Assembly (NCBI RefSeq): GCF_006438965.1
Contig: NZ_RCZM01000002.1
Coordinates: forward strand, 310,001 to 374,000
DNA length: 64,000 nucleotides
Origin: Pedococcus bigeumensis
GTDB taxonomy: Bacteria > Actinomycetota > Actinomycetes > Actinomycetales > Dermatophilaceae
Direction of reading: 5' to 3'
This document shows, piece by piece, positions 26,744 to 36,204 of the stretch; position 1 is the stretch's first letter; each line of letters starts with the position of its first letter. Under the pieces are notes generated by a model. The model had not been told where the DNA came from. It saw nothing but the letters and a program-made list of their open reading frames with translations, and ran no database searches. The translations under genes and the position numbers were made by a program.

Positions 26744-27901
26744 ATGGGCAACCCGTTGGTGGACAACCCGCTCCTCGGTCCTGGCCTGGACCGCCTGCGT
26801 GAGCGGCGCAGCGTCAAGTGGCGGCTCTACGACCCCGACATCCTCCCGCTCTGGGTCGCCGAGATGGACGTCGTTCCTGCCGAACCGATCCAGCGCGCGG
26901 TGGCTGACGCGATGACACGCGGCGACACCGGTTACCCGTGGGCCGCCGACTACGCGGAGGCCCTCTCAGCGTTCGCCGACGAGCGCTGGTCGTGGAAGCC
27001 GGACCCGACCACGATGGCGATCGTCCCCGACGTGATGCTCGGCGTCGTCGAGGTGCTCAAGCTGCTGACCGACCCGGGCGACGCCGTCGTGGTCAACTCC
27101 CCCGTCTACCCGCCGTTCTTCGACTTCGTGACCCACCTCGACCGTCGGGTCGTCGAGGCCCCACTGGACGTCCTGGGCCGGATCGACCTGGCGTCACTCG
27201 AGCAGGGCCTCGCGGAGGCCACGCGCGGTGGAGGCCGCGCGGCATACCTGATGTGCAACCCGCAGAACCCGACCGGCACCGTGCACACACCGGACGAGCT
27301 GACGGCCGCGCTGGAGCTGGCCGCCTCCTTCGACGTGCGGGTCGTGGCCGACGAGATCCACGCGCCGGTCGTCCCTGCCGGCGCGAGGTTCACGTCGGTG
27401 GCCTCGCTGCCGGCCGGGTCGAGGGCCATCTCGCTGATGTCGGCGTCGAAGGCGTTCAACCTCGCCGGGCTGAAGGCCGCCATGGCGGTGCCGGGACCTG
27501 ACGCGGTCGCCGACCTCGCAAGGATGCCCGAGGAGGTCTCCCACGGTGCGAGCCACGTCGGTGTGATCGCCCACCGCGCGGCCTACCTCGAGGGCGGGTA
27601 CTGGCTGGATGCCCTGCTCGCCGGGCTCGACGAGAACCGTCGCCTGCTCGGCACCCTCCTGGCCGACCAGCTGCCCGGGGTGGGCTATCGCGTGCCGGCG
27701 GGAACCTTCTTGGCGTGGCTCGACTTCAGCGGGCTCGGGCTCGGGCCGGATCCCGCCGCGGTGCTGCGCGAGCGAGCCCACGTGGCGTTGCACCCGGGAC
27801 CGGGTTTCGGCCAGGGCGGCAAGGAGCACGCGCGGCTGAACTTCGGGACGTCCCCCGAGATCTTGCGGGAGGCAGTCAGGCGGATCGCCGCGGCGGTCTA
27901 G
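26744..27901 (+). CDS. MalY/PatB-type aminotransferase or cystathionine beta-lyase
   Basis: A 385-residue fold-type I PLP enzyme. The PLP lysine is near residue 236 (SASKAFNLAGLK), with NPQNPTG near 180 and a late HARLNFGTS block. PLPLWVAEMD is typical of the MalY/PatB branch, which cleaves C-S bonds in cystathionine; an aminotransferase role is possible. A TAGAGT -10 (26730-26735) ends 8 nt before ATG, with no ribosome binding site. Stop overlaps the convergent gene by 4 bp. Confidence 0.88.
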   Translation: MGNPLVDNPLLGPGLDRLRERRSVKWRLYDPDILPLWVAEMDVVPAEPIQRAVADAMTRGDTGYPWAADYAEALSAFADERWSWKPDPTTMAIVPDVMLGVVEVLKLLTDPGDAVVVNSPVYPPFFDFVTHLDRRVVEAPLDVLGRIDLASLEQGLAEATRGGGRAAYLMCNPQNPTGTVHTPDELTAALELAASFDVRVVADEIHAPVVPAGARFTSVASLPAGSRAISLMSASKAFNLAGLKAAMAVPGPDAVADLARMPEEVSHGASHVGVIAHRAAYLEGGYWLDALLAGLDENRRLLGTLLADQLPGVGYRVPAGTFLAWLDFSGLGLGPDPAAVLRERAHVALHPGPGFGQGGKEHARLNFGTSPEILREAVRRIAAAV

Positions 27902-28341
27902 GCCTGTCCCTGCAGCATCTCGACGGCCTTGTCGATGCGTCGCCGTCGCGTCTCGGGAGCCTTGGCCGCGTTGATGGCGTCCACGTGGGCCCGCTGGTGG
28001 CTGTAGGACTGCCGCGCGAATACCGCCTTGGCATCCGGGGCGACCTCCAGTGCGGCGGCGAAGTCGTCCGGCACCTCGACCTCGCGCGGGGCGGTGTCGA
28101 GCTCCAGGGTCACCTCGACGACGTCGCCAGCGGCGACACCGGTGAGAGCGCGGTTCTCGGCGCTGACGCCGACCATGAACTTGCCACCCATGACGGCCAC
28201 GCTGTTGCGGTAGGTCTTGCCGTTGATCGTCACGCTCACCTTGGGACGCTTGCCGCCCGCGAGTCCTTCGACGACCTCTGGAGGGACCTCGATGCCGGTG
28301 GCCGTCCTGCCTGCCTGCTGGACCTGCGCCGTGAACTTCAT
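27898..28341 (-). CDS. DUF1905/YdeI (OmdA) family protein
   Basis: About 147 residues. The N-terminal half is DUF1905-like (TATGIEVPPEVVEGL, KVSVTINGKTYRNSVAVMGG), and the C-terminal half has the YdeI signature FAAAL and AFARQSYSHQRAHVDAIN. Exact function unknown. I prefer ATG 28341 (MKFTAQVQQ) to the longer frame at 28377 because the latter overlaps the divergent gene. An octamer lies in the 34-bp divergent spacer. Confidence 0.82.
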   Translation of the reverse strand: MKFTAQVQQAGRTATGIEVPPEVVEGLAGGKRPKVSVTINGKTYRNSVAVMGGKFMVGVSAENRALTGVAAGDVVEVTLELDTAPREVEVPDDFAAALEVAPDAKAVFARQSYSHQRAHVDAINAAKAPETRRRRIDKAVEMLQGQA

Positions 28342-28375
28342 GCGCCCGAGTATGCCGCGTGCGAGAGTGTCGGTC

Positions 28376-29023
28376 ATGGCGAACAGTGGGGCGTTCGGGG
28401 GCTTCCCGGCGTGGGGCGTGAGCTTCTACCAGGAGCTGGAGGACAACAACACCAAGGAGCTGTGGGCGGCCAACAAGGCGCGGTGGGAGCGCGAGGTGCG
28501 TGAGCCGATGCTCGCCCTCGTCGAGGAGCTCGAGGACGAGTTCGGCCCGGCCAAGCTGTTCCGGCCCAACCGCGACATCCGCTTCAGCGCGGACAAGTCG
28601 CCGTACAAGACCCACCAGGGTGCGATCGTCGGTCAGACCGCCGGGGTGGGCTACTACGTCCAGATCAGTGGCGACGGGCTCGCGGTCGGTGGCGGTTTCC
28701 GCACGCACTCCCCCGTCCAGACGGAGTCGTTCCGCCGGGCCATCGCCGCGGCGGGCTCCGGCGTCGAGTTCGAGCGCATCGTGGCCGCGCTGGGGAGGGC
28801 TGGTTTCGACCTCGAAGGTGCCGCCCTGAAGACGCGTCCCAAGGGGTTCGACATCGACCACCCGCGGCTGGATCTGTTGCGGCGCAAGGAGATCATGGCG
28901 ATCAACAGAGTTGGTACTCCGGCCTGGCTGTCGAAACCAGCTGCGCTGCAACACGTTCGGAGCTACTGGCGGGGCATCCGGCCGCTGGTGGACTGGGTGA
29001 CCGAGCACGTGGCCCCGGAGTGA
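28376..29023 (+). CDS. DUF2461 (TIGR02453) family protein
   Basis: A 215-residue protein matching DUF2461. FYQELEDNNTKEL-W near residue 17, LFRPNRDIRFSADKSPYKTHQG near 60, and the GYYVQISGDGLAVGGG block are the family signature. Function unknown. ATG 28376 has a GAGAGT -10-like element 7 nt before it. Its stop overlaps the next gene as GTGA. Confidence 0.88.
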   Translation: MANSGAFGGFPAWGVSFYQELEDNNTKELWAANKARWEREVREPMLALVEELEDEFGPAKLFRPNRDIRFSADKSPYKTHQGAIVGQTAGVGYYVQISGDGLAVGGGFRTHSPVQTESFRRAIAAAGSGVEFERIVAALGRAGFDLEGAALKTRPKGFDIDHPRLDLLRRKEIMAINRVGTPAWLSKPAALQHVRSYWRGIRPLVDWVTEHVAPE

Positions 29024-29382
29024 CCGCCGCGGCCACGGAAGTCGGACGCGGTCGACGAAGGCTGATCGGTGGGGCGTTGCTCGCCGCCATCGTCGTGCTG
29101 TGCGCAGCGATCTTCCTGGTGACGACCCCGCGCGGCGAGCCCTACCGGCTGATGACCCACTGTGGGATCACTGGTCTTGTCCACGAAGGTCGGTGGTACG
29201 AGCGTGTGGGCGGTTCGCTCACCGACGAGGACGGGGTCAACCCGCCCAGGGGCTGGGACAACCCCTGGCAGGACGGCCGACTGCGAATCAGCGACGACTC
29301 CGTGGTGTTCACGGACTGGGCAGGTCACGGGGAGAGCTTCACGCTCAGGGCCGACCCGAGTCCTGCACCACCCTGTCGCTAG
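29020..29382 (+). CDS. Small membrane-anchored hypothetical protein
   Basis: A 120-residue protein with a positively charged N terminus, one membrane segment (LIGGALLAAIVVLCAAIFLV) and an exported domain containing HCGITGLVHEGRWYER. GTG 29020 overlaps the DUF2461 stop, so the two are co-translated. No family or function recognised. Confidence 0.7.
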   Translation: MTAAATEVGRGRRRLIGGALLAAIVVLCAAIFLVTTPRGEPYRLMTHCGITGLVHEGRWYERVGGSLTDEDGVNPPRGWDNPWQDGRLRISDDSVVFTDWAGHGESFTLRADPSPAPPCR

Positions 29383-29423
29383 AACGCCGGGCCGAAAGCC
29401 GCTCGGCGGCATACAGTCGAGGC

Positions 29424-30191
29424 ATGAGTTTCCAGGTGCCGGCTCAGGCTTATGGCAGCTTCATGGGGCGGTTCTCCGAACCCTTGGCCGACCAGTTCGT
29501 CGAGGTCGCTGGCCTCGTGCCCGGCCGGCGGGCGTTGGATGTCGGGTGCGGGCCCGGCGCGCTCACGGCCCGACTCGTGGCACTGCTCGGCGAGGATGGC
29601 GTCAGTGCGATCGACCCGTCCGAGCCGTTCGTGGCCGCGGCGCAGGAGCGCTTCCCCGGCGTGGACGTCAGCACAGGCACCGCCGAGTCGCTCGGCTTCG
29701 ACGACGACTCCTTCGACGCGGCGCTGGCCCAGCTGGTCGTGCACTTCATGCGGGACCCCGTACAAGGGCTGCGGGAGATGACCCGGGTGACCCGGCCCGG
29801 GGGTGTCGTCGCGGCGGCCGTGTGGCACCACGCGTCGAGTGCCGGCCCGCTGTCGTTGTTCTGGGGCGTGGTGCGCGACGTCGATCCCCAGGCAGAGGGC
29901 GAAGGCGACTTCGCGGGAGTCAAGGAAGGCGACCTGGCCAGGCTGTTCGTCGCCGCTGGGCTGGGCTCGCTCGAGGAGACGACCCTCACGGTCCACGTCC
30001 CGTTCGACTCGTTCGAGCAGTGGTGGGAGCCCTACACGATGGGGGTGGGGCCCGCCGGGCAGTACGTCGCCGGACTCGATGAGACCCGGCTGAAGATGCT
30101 CAAGGAGGCCTGCCGCCGGAGAGTTCCGGAGGGCGCCTTCACCATTGACGCGTCATCCTGGTGCGTGTCCGCCACTGTCCCCGGCGCCTGA
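29424..30191 (+). CDS. Class I SAM-dependent methyltransferase
   Basis: A 255-residue UbiE/Methyltransf_11-type enzyme. The SAM-binding motif LDVGCGPGALTARL is near residue 40, then AIDPSEPFVAAA, GTAESLGFDDDSFD and TRPGGVVAAAVW. Substrate unknown. A TACAGT -10 at 29412-29417, part of which is the octamer CGGCATAC, ends 6 nt before ATG, so the mRNA is probably leaderless. The 3' end overlaps the convergent alcohol dehydrogenase by 39 bp. Confidence 0.88.
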   Translation: MSFQVPAQAYGSFMGRFSEPLADQFVEVAGLVPGRRALDVGCGPGALTARLVALLGEDGVSAIDPSEPFVAAAQERFPGVDVSTGTAESLGFDDDSFDAALAQLVVHFMRDPVQGLREMTRVTRPGGVVAAAVWHHASSAGPLSLFWGVVRDVDPQAEGEGDFAGVKEGDLARLFVAAGLGSLEETTLTVHVPFDSFEQWWEPYTMGVGPAGQYVAGLDETRLKMLKEACRRRVPEGAFTIDASSWCVSATVPGA

Positions 30192-31165
30192 CGGCGAGCC
30201 GGTCGTCACGCTGACGACGACATTGCCGACCTTCTGGCCACTACCGGCATACCGATGGGCTTCGGCGATCTCGGCCAAGGGATAGGTCCGGTCGACGAGG
30301 GGCCGGAAGGCGCCGGACTCCATCAGCGCCGCCAGCTCCTCGACCATGGCTTGGTTGTGGGTGGGGATGGGGAAGAGCACCCGTTGGCCGCGGCTGGACG
30401 GGGCGATGAGAGCACGGCGGGGGGGTTCTGCAGCCGCGGACCGAGCTCGGAGGAGATGTAGATGCCGTGCGGCGACAGGACTCGCCTCGCCGCCGTGAAG
30501 GTGCTCTTGCCGACAGCGTCGAAGACGACGTCGTAGCGGGCTGTGTCGCGCGTGAAATCCGCTGCGGTGCAGTCGATGACGCGGTCCGCGCCCAGCCCCC
30601 GCACGAGGTCGACGTGCTCCCCGAAGCAGACGGCGGTCACGACCGCACCCATCGCGTGCAACAGCTGCACCCCGGCGGAGCCGATCGCTCCCGTCGCACC
30701 GTTCACCAGCACCGCGTCGCCGGCCTGCACCCGGGCTGCCCTGATCATGCCCAGTGCGTAGTGCGAACCCTCGGTGCCGACGGCGGCCTGCTCGAACGTG
30801 AGGTTCGGCGGGATCCGCGCGACCGAACCACTCTCCGGCAGCGCCAACAGCTCCGCACGGGCGCCGAACGGACCCTCGACGTAGCCGAACACCGTGTCTC
30901 CCACGGCAAACGCCGTGACCGATGCACCCGTCCCCACGACGGTCCCGGCGAACTCGCACCCGAGGACCTTCGCCTTCGGGCCGCGGATCCCGTAGAAGAT
31001 CCGTGCGAACGTCGGTGCTCCGGCGCGGAAGGCGCAGTCGGTGCGGTTCACGGTCGTTGCGTGGATCCGGACCAGCAGGTCGTGCGGTCCGGGTCGGGGT
31101 GCCTCGACGTCGATCACGTGGACGACGTCCGGTCCTCCGTACTCGGTGTAGACGGCCGCCCTCAT
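30153..31165 (-). pseudogene. NAD(P)-dependent alcohol/quinone dehydrogenase with a frameshift
   Basis: Two reading frames join into a normal medium-chain reductase. The 5' frame (31165 down to about 30425) gives the N-terminal domain and the nucleotide motif NGATGAIGSAG. The 3' frame gives SSRGQRVLF, EELAALMESG and GSGQKVGNVVV. The switch falls at a run of seven C on the coding strand (30419-30425); one more C would restore a 337-residue protein of usual length. True frameshift, phase-variable tract or sequencing error are all possible. A -10 TACGGT ends 7 nt before ATG. Confidence 0.8.
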
Positions 31166-31212
31166 GGGCCTGACCGTAGCCGCCTCGTCATCCCCCTCGC
31201 CTCGTGCGCCGG

Positions 31213-31331
31213 TCAGCCGAAGCTGAAGTGCCGCCCGTACCCGTAGGCCGGAACCCGACCAGGTTGACCAGGCCGAGGCCCAGCATCACGAGCGAGATCC
31301 GGCGCCAGCGCCACTGGTTGAGGGGCGCGCC
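31213..31331 (-). pseudogene. Possible remnant of a membrane-protein C terminus
   Basis: With one frame change, this stretch reads NQWRWRRISLVMLGLGLVN then YGYGRHFSFG and a stop at 31213-31215. That looks like the last membrane segment and tail of a lost protein. No intact frame covers it. Low confidence; it may be chance. Confidence 0.3.
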
Positions 31332-31358
31332 CGCCGGTACTGGACCGCGTCACCTTGT

Positions 31359-31847
31359 TCAGGCGCTGGCCTTGTGGTGCAGCTGCTGCGACCTGACCTG
31401 GCCACGCGTGACCAAGGCTGGCCCGAGGTGTTCGATCAGGAGGGCGCGCAGGCGTTGGTGAACGTCAGCACCGGTGATCGCCCGCGTGGGCAGGGTGAGG
31501 AAGGCCCCCTTGAAGTTGCTGAGGCACAACACGATCACGCTCTCGGACTCGATCCAGCCCGAGAAGGCAGACCAGTCGTGGCGGGTCTCGCTCGACGCGT
31601 TCTGGAAACGCAGCCCGTCTGCGCTCAGCGAGGACTCCACCGGCAGGGCCAAAGACGGGTTGGCCTTCCAGAGGGACCTGGCCCCTCGCCGGGTGAGGAA
31701 CCGGCCAGTGCCCTGCGGGAGGACGGCAAGGCCCAGGAGTCCGAGTGTGAGCGCGGTTGGTAGGAGCGCCTCCGACGGGTTGCGATCCCCAGGAGGCAGA
31801 GGTGGTGTTCTGCGGGCATGAAAACGGGGTCCGAAGTGTGTGGACAA
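31359..31847 (-). pseudogene. YcxB-like protein, probably truncated at its 5' end
   Basis: The open frame gives one membrane segment (TALTLGLLGLAVLPQ) followed by a YcxB-like domain: SLSADGLRFQNASSETRHDWS, ESESVIVLCLSNFKGAFLTLP. YcxB proteins usually begin with two membrane segments. The only ATG (31847) lies inside the tRNA terminator hairpin and gives an odd N terminus, so the real start appears lost. It sits directly downstream of tRNA-Pro. Confidence 0.45.
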
Positions 31848-31860
31848 GTCGGACCCCGTT
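31823..31860 (-). terminator. Terminator of tRNA-Pro
   Basis: AACGGGGTCCGA (31823-31834) and its exact complement (31849-31860) form a 12-bp stem with a 14-nt loop, followed on the minus strand by TTTTC. It begins 3 nt after the tRNA 3' end. Confidence 0.9.
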
Positions 31861-31862
31861 AG

Positions 31863-31936
<74 letters not shown>

Positions 31937-31995
31937 TGGCTTGCCCACGCAAAATCCAGCCGAAGCAGGACCGCGGGAGCGAACGAAACCTTAGC

Positions 31996-32032
31996 GCACG
32001 GCATACCTCCGCTTGAAATCGGTATGCCGTGC
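31996..32032 (-). terminator. Octamer-bearing hairpin after der
   Basis: GCACGGCATACC (31996-32007) and its exact complement GGTATGCCGTGC (32021-32032) form a 12-bp stem with a 13-nt loop, just after the der stop on the minus strand. Both arms contain the dispersed octamer, here as an intrinsic-terminator-like structure. Confidence 0.8.
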
Positions 32033-32038
32033 CGCCGG

Positions 32039-33496
32039 CTACTTGCGCTTGCGCTTCTCGCGCACGCGGACGGACACCTCGATCGGGGTTCCTTCGAAGC
32101 CGAACTCCTCGCGCAGGCGACGCTCGAGGAAGCGGCGGTAGCCGGCCTCGATGAAGCCGGACGCGAAGATCACGAACCGCGGCGGGCGGGTCGAGGCCTG
32201 GGTCGCGAAGAGGATGCGGGGCTGCTTGCCGCCACGCACCGGGTGCGGGTGGGCGGCCACGATCTCGCCGAAGAAGGCGTTGAGCCGACCCGTCGGCACG
32301 CGGAAGTCCCACGACTCGAGGGCCCGCTCCAGCGCCGGCACGAGCTTCTCGACCGAGCGACCGGTCTTGGCCGAGATGTTGACGCGCGGCGCCCACGGCA
32401 CCTGGACGAGCTCACGCTCGATCTCGCGCTCGAGGTAGTGGCGACGCTCCTCGTCGAGCAGGTCCCACTTGTTGTACGCCACGACGAGCGCGCGGCCGGC
32501 GTCGATCACGTGCTGCACGACGCGGACGTCCTGCTCGGCGATGGACTGCTCGGCGTCGATGAGGACGACGGCGACCTCAGCCTTCTCGAGGGCCGTCTGG
32601 GTGCGCAGCGAGGCGTAGAAGTCGGCCCCACGCGCCTGGTGCACCCGACGGCGGATGCCGGCCGTGTCGACGAAGCGCCAGGTCTTGCCGCCGAGCTCGA
32701 TGAACTCGTCGACGGGGTCACGCGTGGTGCCGGCGACCTGGTCCACGACGACGCGGTCCTCACCGGCCAGCTTGTTGAGCAGCGAGGACTTGCCGACGTT
32801 GGGGCGCCCGACCAGGGCAACCCGACGCGGGCCGCCTCGCTGGTAGGCGTCGGCGTTGGCCGAGATGGTCGGCAGCACGTCGAGGACGGCATCGAGGACG
32901 TCGCCACTCCCCCGACCATGCAGGGCAGAGACGGGCCAGGGCTGGCCGAGGCCGAGGTTCCAGAGGGCCGCGGCGTCGGCCTCGGTGCGCTGGTCGTCCA
33001 CCTTGTTGGCGACCAGGATGACCGGCTTGCCGGAGCGGCGAAGCAATTTGACGACGGCCTCGTCGTCGTCGGTGGCGCCGACCGTGGCGTCCACGACGAA
33101 CATGACGACGTCGGCGAGGTCCACGGCCACCTCGGCCTGCTCGGCGACGCGCAGGTGGATGCCGGTGGCGTCGATCTCCCAGCCGCCGGTGTCGACGAGG
33201 GTGAACCGGCGACCGGTCCACTCGCCGTCGTAGGCCACGCGGTCGCGGGTCACTCCGGGAACGTCCTCGACGACAGCCTCGCGGCGGCCGAGGATGCGGT
33301 TGACGAGGGTGGACTTGCCGACGTTCGGGCGGCCCACCACAGCGACGACGGGCAGGGGGCCGTCGACGATGGCATAGCCGTCCTCGTCGTACTCGCCGTC
33401 GACGAGGGAGCGGTCCTCCTCGCTGAGGTCGAACTCCTCCAGTCCGACGCGCAGGGCGCGCTCGACGGCGGAGTCGTCGGTCAGGTTCTCGCTCAC
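32039..33496 (-). CDS. der: Ribosome biogenesis GTPase Der (EngA)
   Basis: A 485-residue protein with two tandem GTPase domains. The first has [10 protein letters not shown] at residue 54 on, DTGGWE and NKVD; the second repeats [21 protein letters not shown] and NKWD. A C-terminal KH-like domain ends in a basic tail (RVREKRKRK). It binds the 50S subunit during assembly. The first 45 residues are acidic and not conserved. It is the last gene of the plsC-cmk-tyrA-rluB direction block. Confidence 0.96.
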   Translation of the reverse strand: MSENLTDDSAVERALRVGLEEFDLSEEDRSLVDGEYDEDGYAIVDGPLPVVAVVGRPNVGKSTLVNRILGRREAVVEDVPGVTRDRVAYDGEWTGRRFTLVDTGGWEIDATGIHLRVAEQAEVAVDLADVVMFVVDATVGATDDDEAVVKLLRRSGKPVILVANKVDDQRTEADAAALWNLGLGQPWPVSALHGRGSGDVLDAVLDVLPTISANADAYQRGGPRRVALVGRPNVGKSSLLNKLAGEDRVVVDQVAGTTRDPVDEFIELGGKTWRFVDTAGIRRRVHQARGADFYASLRTQTALEKAEVAVVLIDAEQSIAEQDVRVVQHVIDAGRALVVAYNKWDLLDEERRHYLEREIERELVQVPWAPRVNISAKTGRSVEKLVPALERALESWDFRVPTGRLNAFFGEIVAAHPHPVRGGKQPRILFATQASTRPPRFVIFASGFIEAGYRRFLERRLREEFGFEGTPIEVSVRVREKRKRK

Positions 33497-33601
33497 TTCG
33501 TGGTTTCCTTGCGTTGTTCGTGGGGGCCGGACCGCGAGCAGGTATGCCGCGTGGCCGCCCTACATTGTCGCGCACTTTTGCGACCGGTCAGGACAGCGGC
33601 C

Positions 33602-34357
33602 TCATGCCTCGGCGTCTGCACCCTGGCGGCCATCGTCCGCAGGGAGGAACACCTGGTGGCGCTGCTCGGATTCCCGGACGTGCGTGGCGAGGGCCTCGCG
33701 CAGCGTCCCACTGGCTGCCGCCAGGCGCTGGCGACCGGTCAGGTGGGGGTCCAGCGGCAGCTCGATCGGCTCCCCGAACTCGACGACCATCCGGGCGCCC
33801 GGTCGCGGGAGCGAGCCCTTGGTGGCGCCGGTGGCCCGAGTGCCGAGGAAGGCCACCGGCACGACCTGGGCCTGACCCTGCTGCGCCAGCCAGGCGGCGC
33901 CCTGCTGGACGGTTGCGACGTCCCCGCGCCCACGGGTCCCCTCGGGGAAGATGCCGACCGCTCCTCCGGCCTGCAGGATGGCCACGGCGGCCGTCCGTGC
34001 CTGGCGGTCACTGGAGTTCCGGGTGACGGGGATGTGGCCGATGAAGGTCAGGAACGCACCCAACGGTCCCTTGAACATCTCCCGTTTGACGAGGACGGAC
34101 GTTGGTCGCGGCGCCAGGGCGGGCAGCATCGGACCATCGAGGAAGCCTGCGTGGTTGGCCACGAACACGACCGGGCCGACCTTGGGCACCCTGCCGCGCC
34201 CGACGACGGTGACGCGGTAGAGCACACCGAACAGCGCCCGCCCGACGACCATGTTGATCCGCACCCGCCACGACGGCGGCGGACCAACCGCTGCCAACGC
34301 CCGTCGACCCGAGCCGGCCTGGGCCCGTGGCCCGGAGCGGTGCCCGGCATCGCTCAC
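33602..34357 (-). CDS. 1-acyl-sn-glycerol-3-phosphate acyltransferase family protein
   Basis: A 251-residue PlsC-type acyltransferase. The catalytic NHAGFLD (H-x4-D) is near residue 69 and FPEGTRGRGD near 136. It should acylate lysophosphatidic acid or a related lipid at the membrane. GTG/ATG start overlaps the cmk stop by 4 bp. The 105-bp gap before der carries a GTATGCCG octamer. Confidence 0.88.
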   Translation of the reverse strand: MSDAGHRSGPRAQAGSGRRALAAVGPPPSWRVRINMVVGRALFGVLYRVTVVGRGRVPKVGPVVFVANHAGFLDGPMLPALAPRPTSVLVKREMFKGPLGAFLTFIGHIPVTRNSSDRQARTAAVAILQAGGAVGIFPEGTRGRGDVATVQQGAAWLAQQGQAQVVPVAFLGTRATGATKGSLPRPGARMVVEFGEPIELPLDPHLTGRQRLAAASGTLREALATHVRESEQRHQVFLPADDGRQGADAEA

Positions 34358-35058
34358 GCAGGGACCTTGTCCGGCGCCTCGCTCCGCACCACGTCGAGCA
34401 GGGCGTCGACGCTCTGCTCGAAGTCGAGGTCGGAGGTGTCGACCAACGTCACGCCCTCGGCAGCCTCCATGAAGTCCGAGACCGTCGAGTCGTCGGCGTC
34501 ACGACGCACGATCTGGTCGCGGGTCGCCTCGACCGCGTGCTCGGCGGCGTGCCCGTGCAGCTCCTTCGAGCGTCGTCGCAACCGCGCCTCGACGCTGGCC
34601 GTCAGCAGGATGCGCACGTCGGCGTCAGGGGCGACCACGGTCGTGATGTCGCGCCCCTCGGCCACGACTCCCCCGGTCTCGGTGGCGACCTGGTCGATCA
34701 GGTCACGCTGGAGCTGCTGCAGCAGTGGACGCACCAAGGTGTTGGTGGCGACCTTCGACACGGCCTCGCTCACGCGGGTCGTGCGGATGTCGTCCTCGAT
34801 CTCCCGACCGCCCACGTGCACGCTCGGGCTGGCCGGGTCGGTGCCCATCTCCAGCGGGATGTCGCGGGTCGCCTGGGCGACGGCCTCCTGGTCGGTGAGG
34901 TCGATGCCCTCCTCCAGGCACCACCAGGTGACCGCGCGGTACATCGCCCCGGTGTCGAGGTAGCCGACACCCAGGGCCTTGGCGGCAGCGCGCGAGACGC
35001 TGGACTTGCCCGAGCCTGAGGGGCCGTCGACTGCTACGACGAGGTGCTTGCTGCTCAT
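34354..35058 (-). CDS. cmk: Cytidylate kinase
   Basis: A 234-residue NMP kinase that phosphorylates CMP and dCMP. P-loop VDGPSGSGKSSVSR at residue 9 on; YLDTGAMYRA near 34 and the GRDITTVVAPDADVR block near 140 fit Cmk. Length is normal. Gene order tyrA-cmk-plsC-der matches other actinobacteria. Confidence 0.95.
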   Translation of the reverse strand: MSSKHLVVAVDGPSGSGKSSVSRAAAKALGVGYLDTGAMYRAVTWWCLEEGIDLTDQEAVAQATRDIPLEMGTDPASPSVHVGGREIEDDIRTTRVSEAVSKVATNTLVRPLLQQLQRDLIDQVATETGGVVAEGRDITTVVAPDADVRILLTASVEARLRRRSKELHGHAAEHAVEATRDQIVRRDADDSTVSDFMEAAEGVTLVDTSDLDFEQSVDALLDVVRSEAPDKVPA

Positions 35059-35085
35059 GGCCGATGAGCCTATTCGCTGGTGGCG

Positions 35086-36168
35086 TCAGCCGTGCAGTCG
35101 CCAACCACGCGTGGACAGCTCCTCGCCGAGCCGCTCCGCGACCGCGGGCAGCACCGAGATCTCGGCCAGCCCGAACGGCTGCCCCATGCCGTGCTCGAGG
35201 TGCAGGTCCTCGAGGTTGACGCCGGCGTCGCCGACGTCGTGCAGGAGCCGGGCGAGCTCGCCGGGCTGGTCGGGCACGAGCACCACGACGACGCTGTATG
35301 CCGTGGGCGCAGCACCGTGCTTGCCCGGGATCCGCGCGTGGCCGGCGTTGCCCTGGGCAACGATCCGGGCGAGCACCTCACGGGCACCGACGCCGTCGCC
35401 GTCCGCCAGGACGTCGAGCGCACCGATGACCTCGGTCAGCTCGGTGTGCACGTGGGCGAGGACCTCGCGTACAGCCGCGGCGTTACCGGCCAGGATCTGG
35501 GTCCACAGCTGAGGGTCGCTGGCGGCCACCCTCGTGACGTCGCGAATCCCTTGCCCAGACAGGGCCACTGCGGGATCGGTGAGGTCACGCAGCCGTCCAG
35601 CGACGAGCGACGACGCCAGCTGGGGCACGTGGGAGACGACAGCGACGGCGGCGTCGTGCTCGGCCGGGCTCATCGTCGAGACGGTGCCCCCTGCGGCGAT
35701 TGCGATGTCCTTGACTGCTGCGATGGCAGCGTCGGACGACTGGTCGTTCGGGACGACCACCCAGGCGCGCCCGTCGAACAGGTCACCTCGGGCGGCCACC
35801 GCACCGGAACGTTCGCGGCCCGCCATCGGGTGCGACCCGGCATACCGGGTCAGGTCTGCGCCGCGGCGGCGCACGTCCTCGAGCACCGCGACCTTGACCG
35901 ATGCCACGTCCGTGACGACGGCGTCGGGCCACGCGGTGAGCTCGTCGGCGACCACGGCACCGGCTACGTCCGGCGGAGCAGCCACCACGACGACATCCGG
36001 TGCCGGATCCGCTTGGTCCGCAACCGAACCCGCGCCCAGGTCACGGGCCAGGGCGACCGCGGTGGGTGAAGGGTCGGCGAGCACGACGGCATACCCGGCA
36101 CGGGTCAGGGCGATGCCCAGGCTGGTGCCGATGAGGCCGGTGCCGACGATGCGGACGCTGGTGGTCAC
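35086..36168 (-). CDS. tyrA: Prephenate dehydrogenase
   Basis: A 360-residue enzyme that oxidatively decarboxylates prephenate to 4-hydroxyphenylpyruvate, a step to tyrosine. The Rossmann motif GTGLIGTSLG is near residue 9. SHPMAGRERSG near 112 carries the catalytic His, and SHVPQLASSL follows. The last ~80 residues (SVVVVLVPDQPGELARLL) form an ACT domain, probably for feedback by tyrosine. Confidence 0.94.
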   Translation of the reverse strand: MTTSVRIVGTGLIGTSLGIALTRAGYAVVLADPSPTAVALARDLGAGSVADQADPAPDVVVVAAPPDVAGAVVADELTAWPDAVVTDVASVKVAVLEDVRRRGADLTRYAGSHPMAGRERSGAVAARGDLFDGRAWVVVPNDQSSDAAIAAVKDIAIAAGGTVSTMSPAEHDAAVAVVSHVPQLASSLVAGRLRDLTDPAVALSGQGIRDVTRVAASDPQLWTQILAGNAAAVREVLAHVHTELTEVIGALDVLADGDGVGAREVLARIVAQGNAGHARIPGKHGAAPTAYSVVVVLVPDQPGELARLLHDVGDAGVNLEDLHLEHGMGQPFGLAEISVLPAVAERLGEELSTRGWRLHG

Positions 36169-36204
36169 GTCGGGAAGGCTACCGACGCCCGCGCTTGGCT
36201 GCGC

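Noticed and set aside
32024-34963. A 979-codon open frame on the plus strand
   Set aside because: Antisense to der, the acyltransferase and cmk; no protein-like motif.
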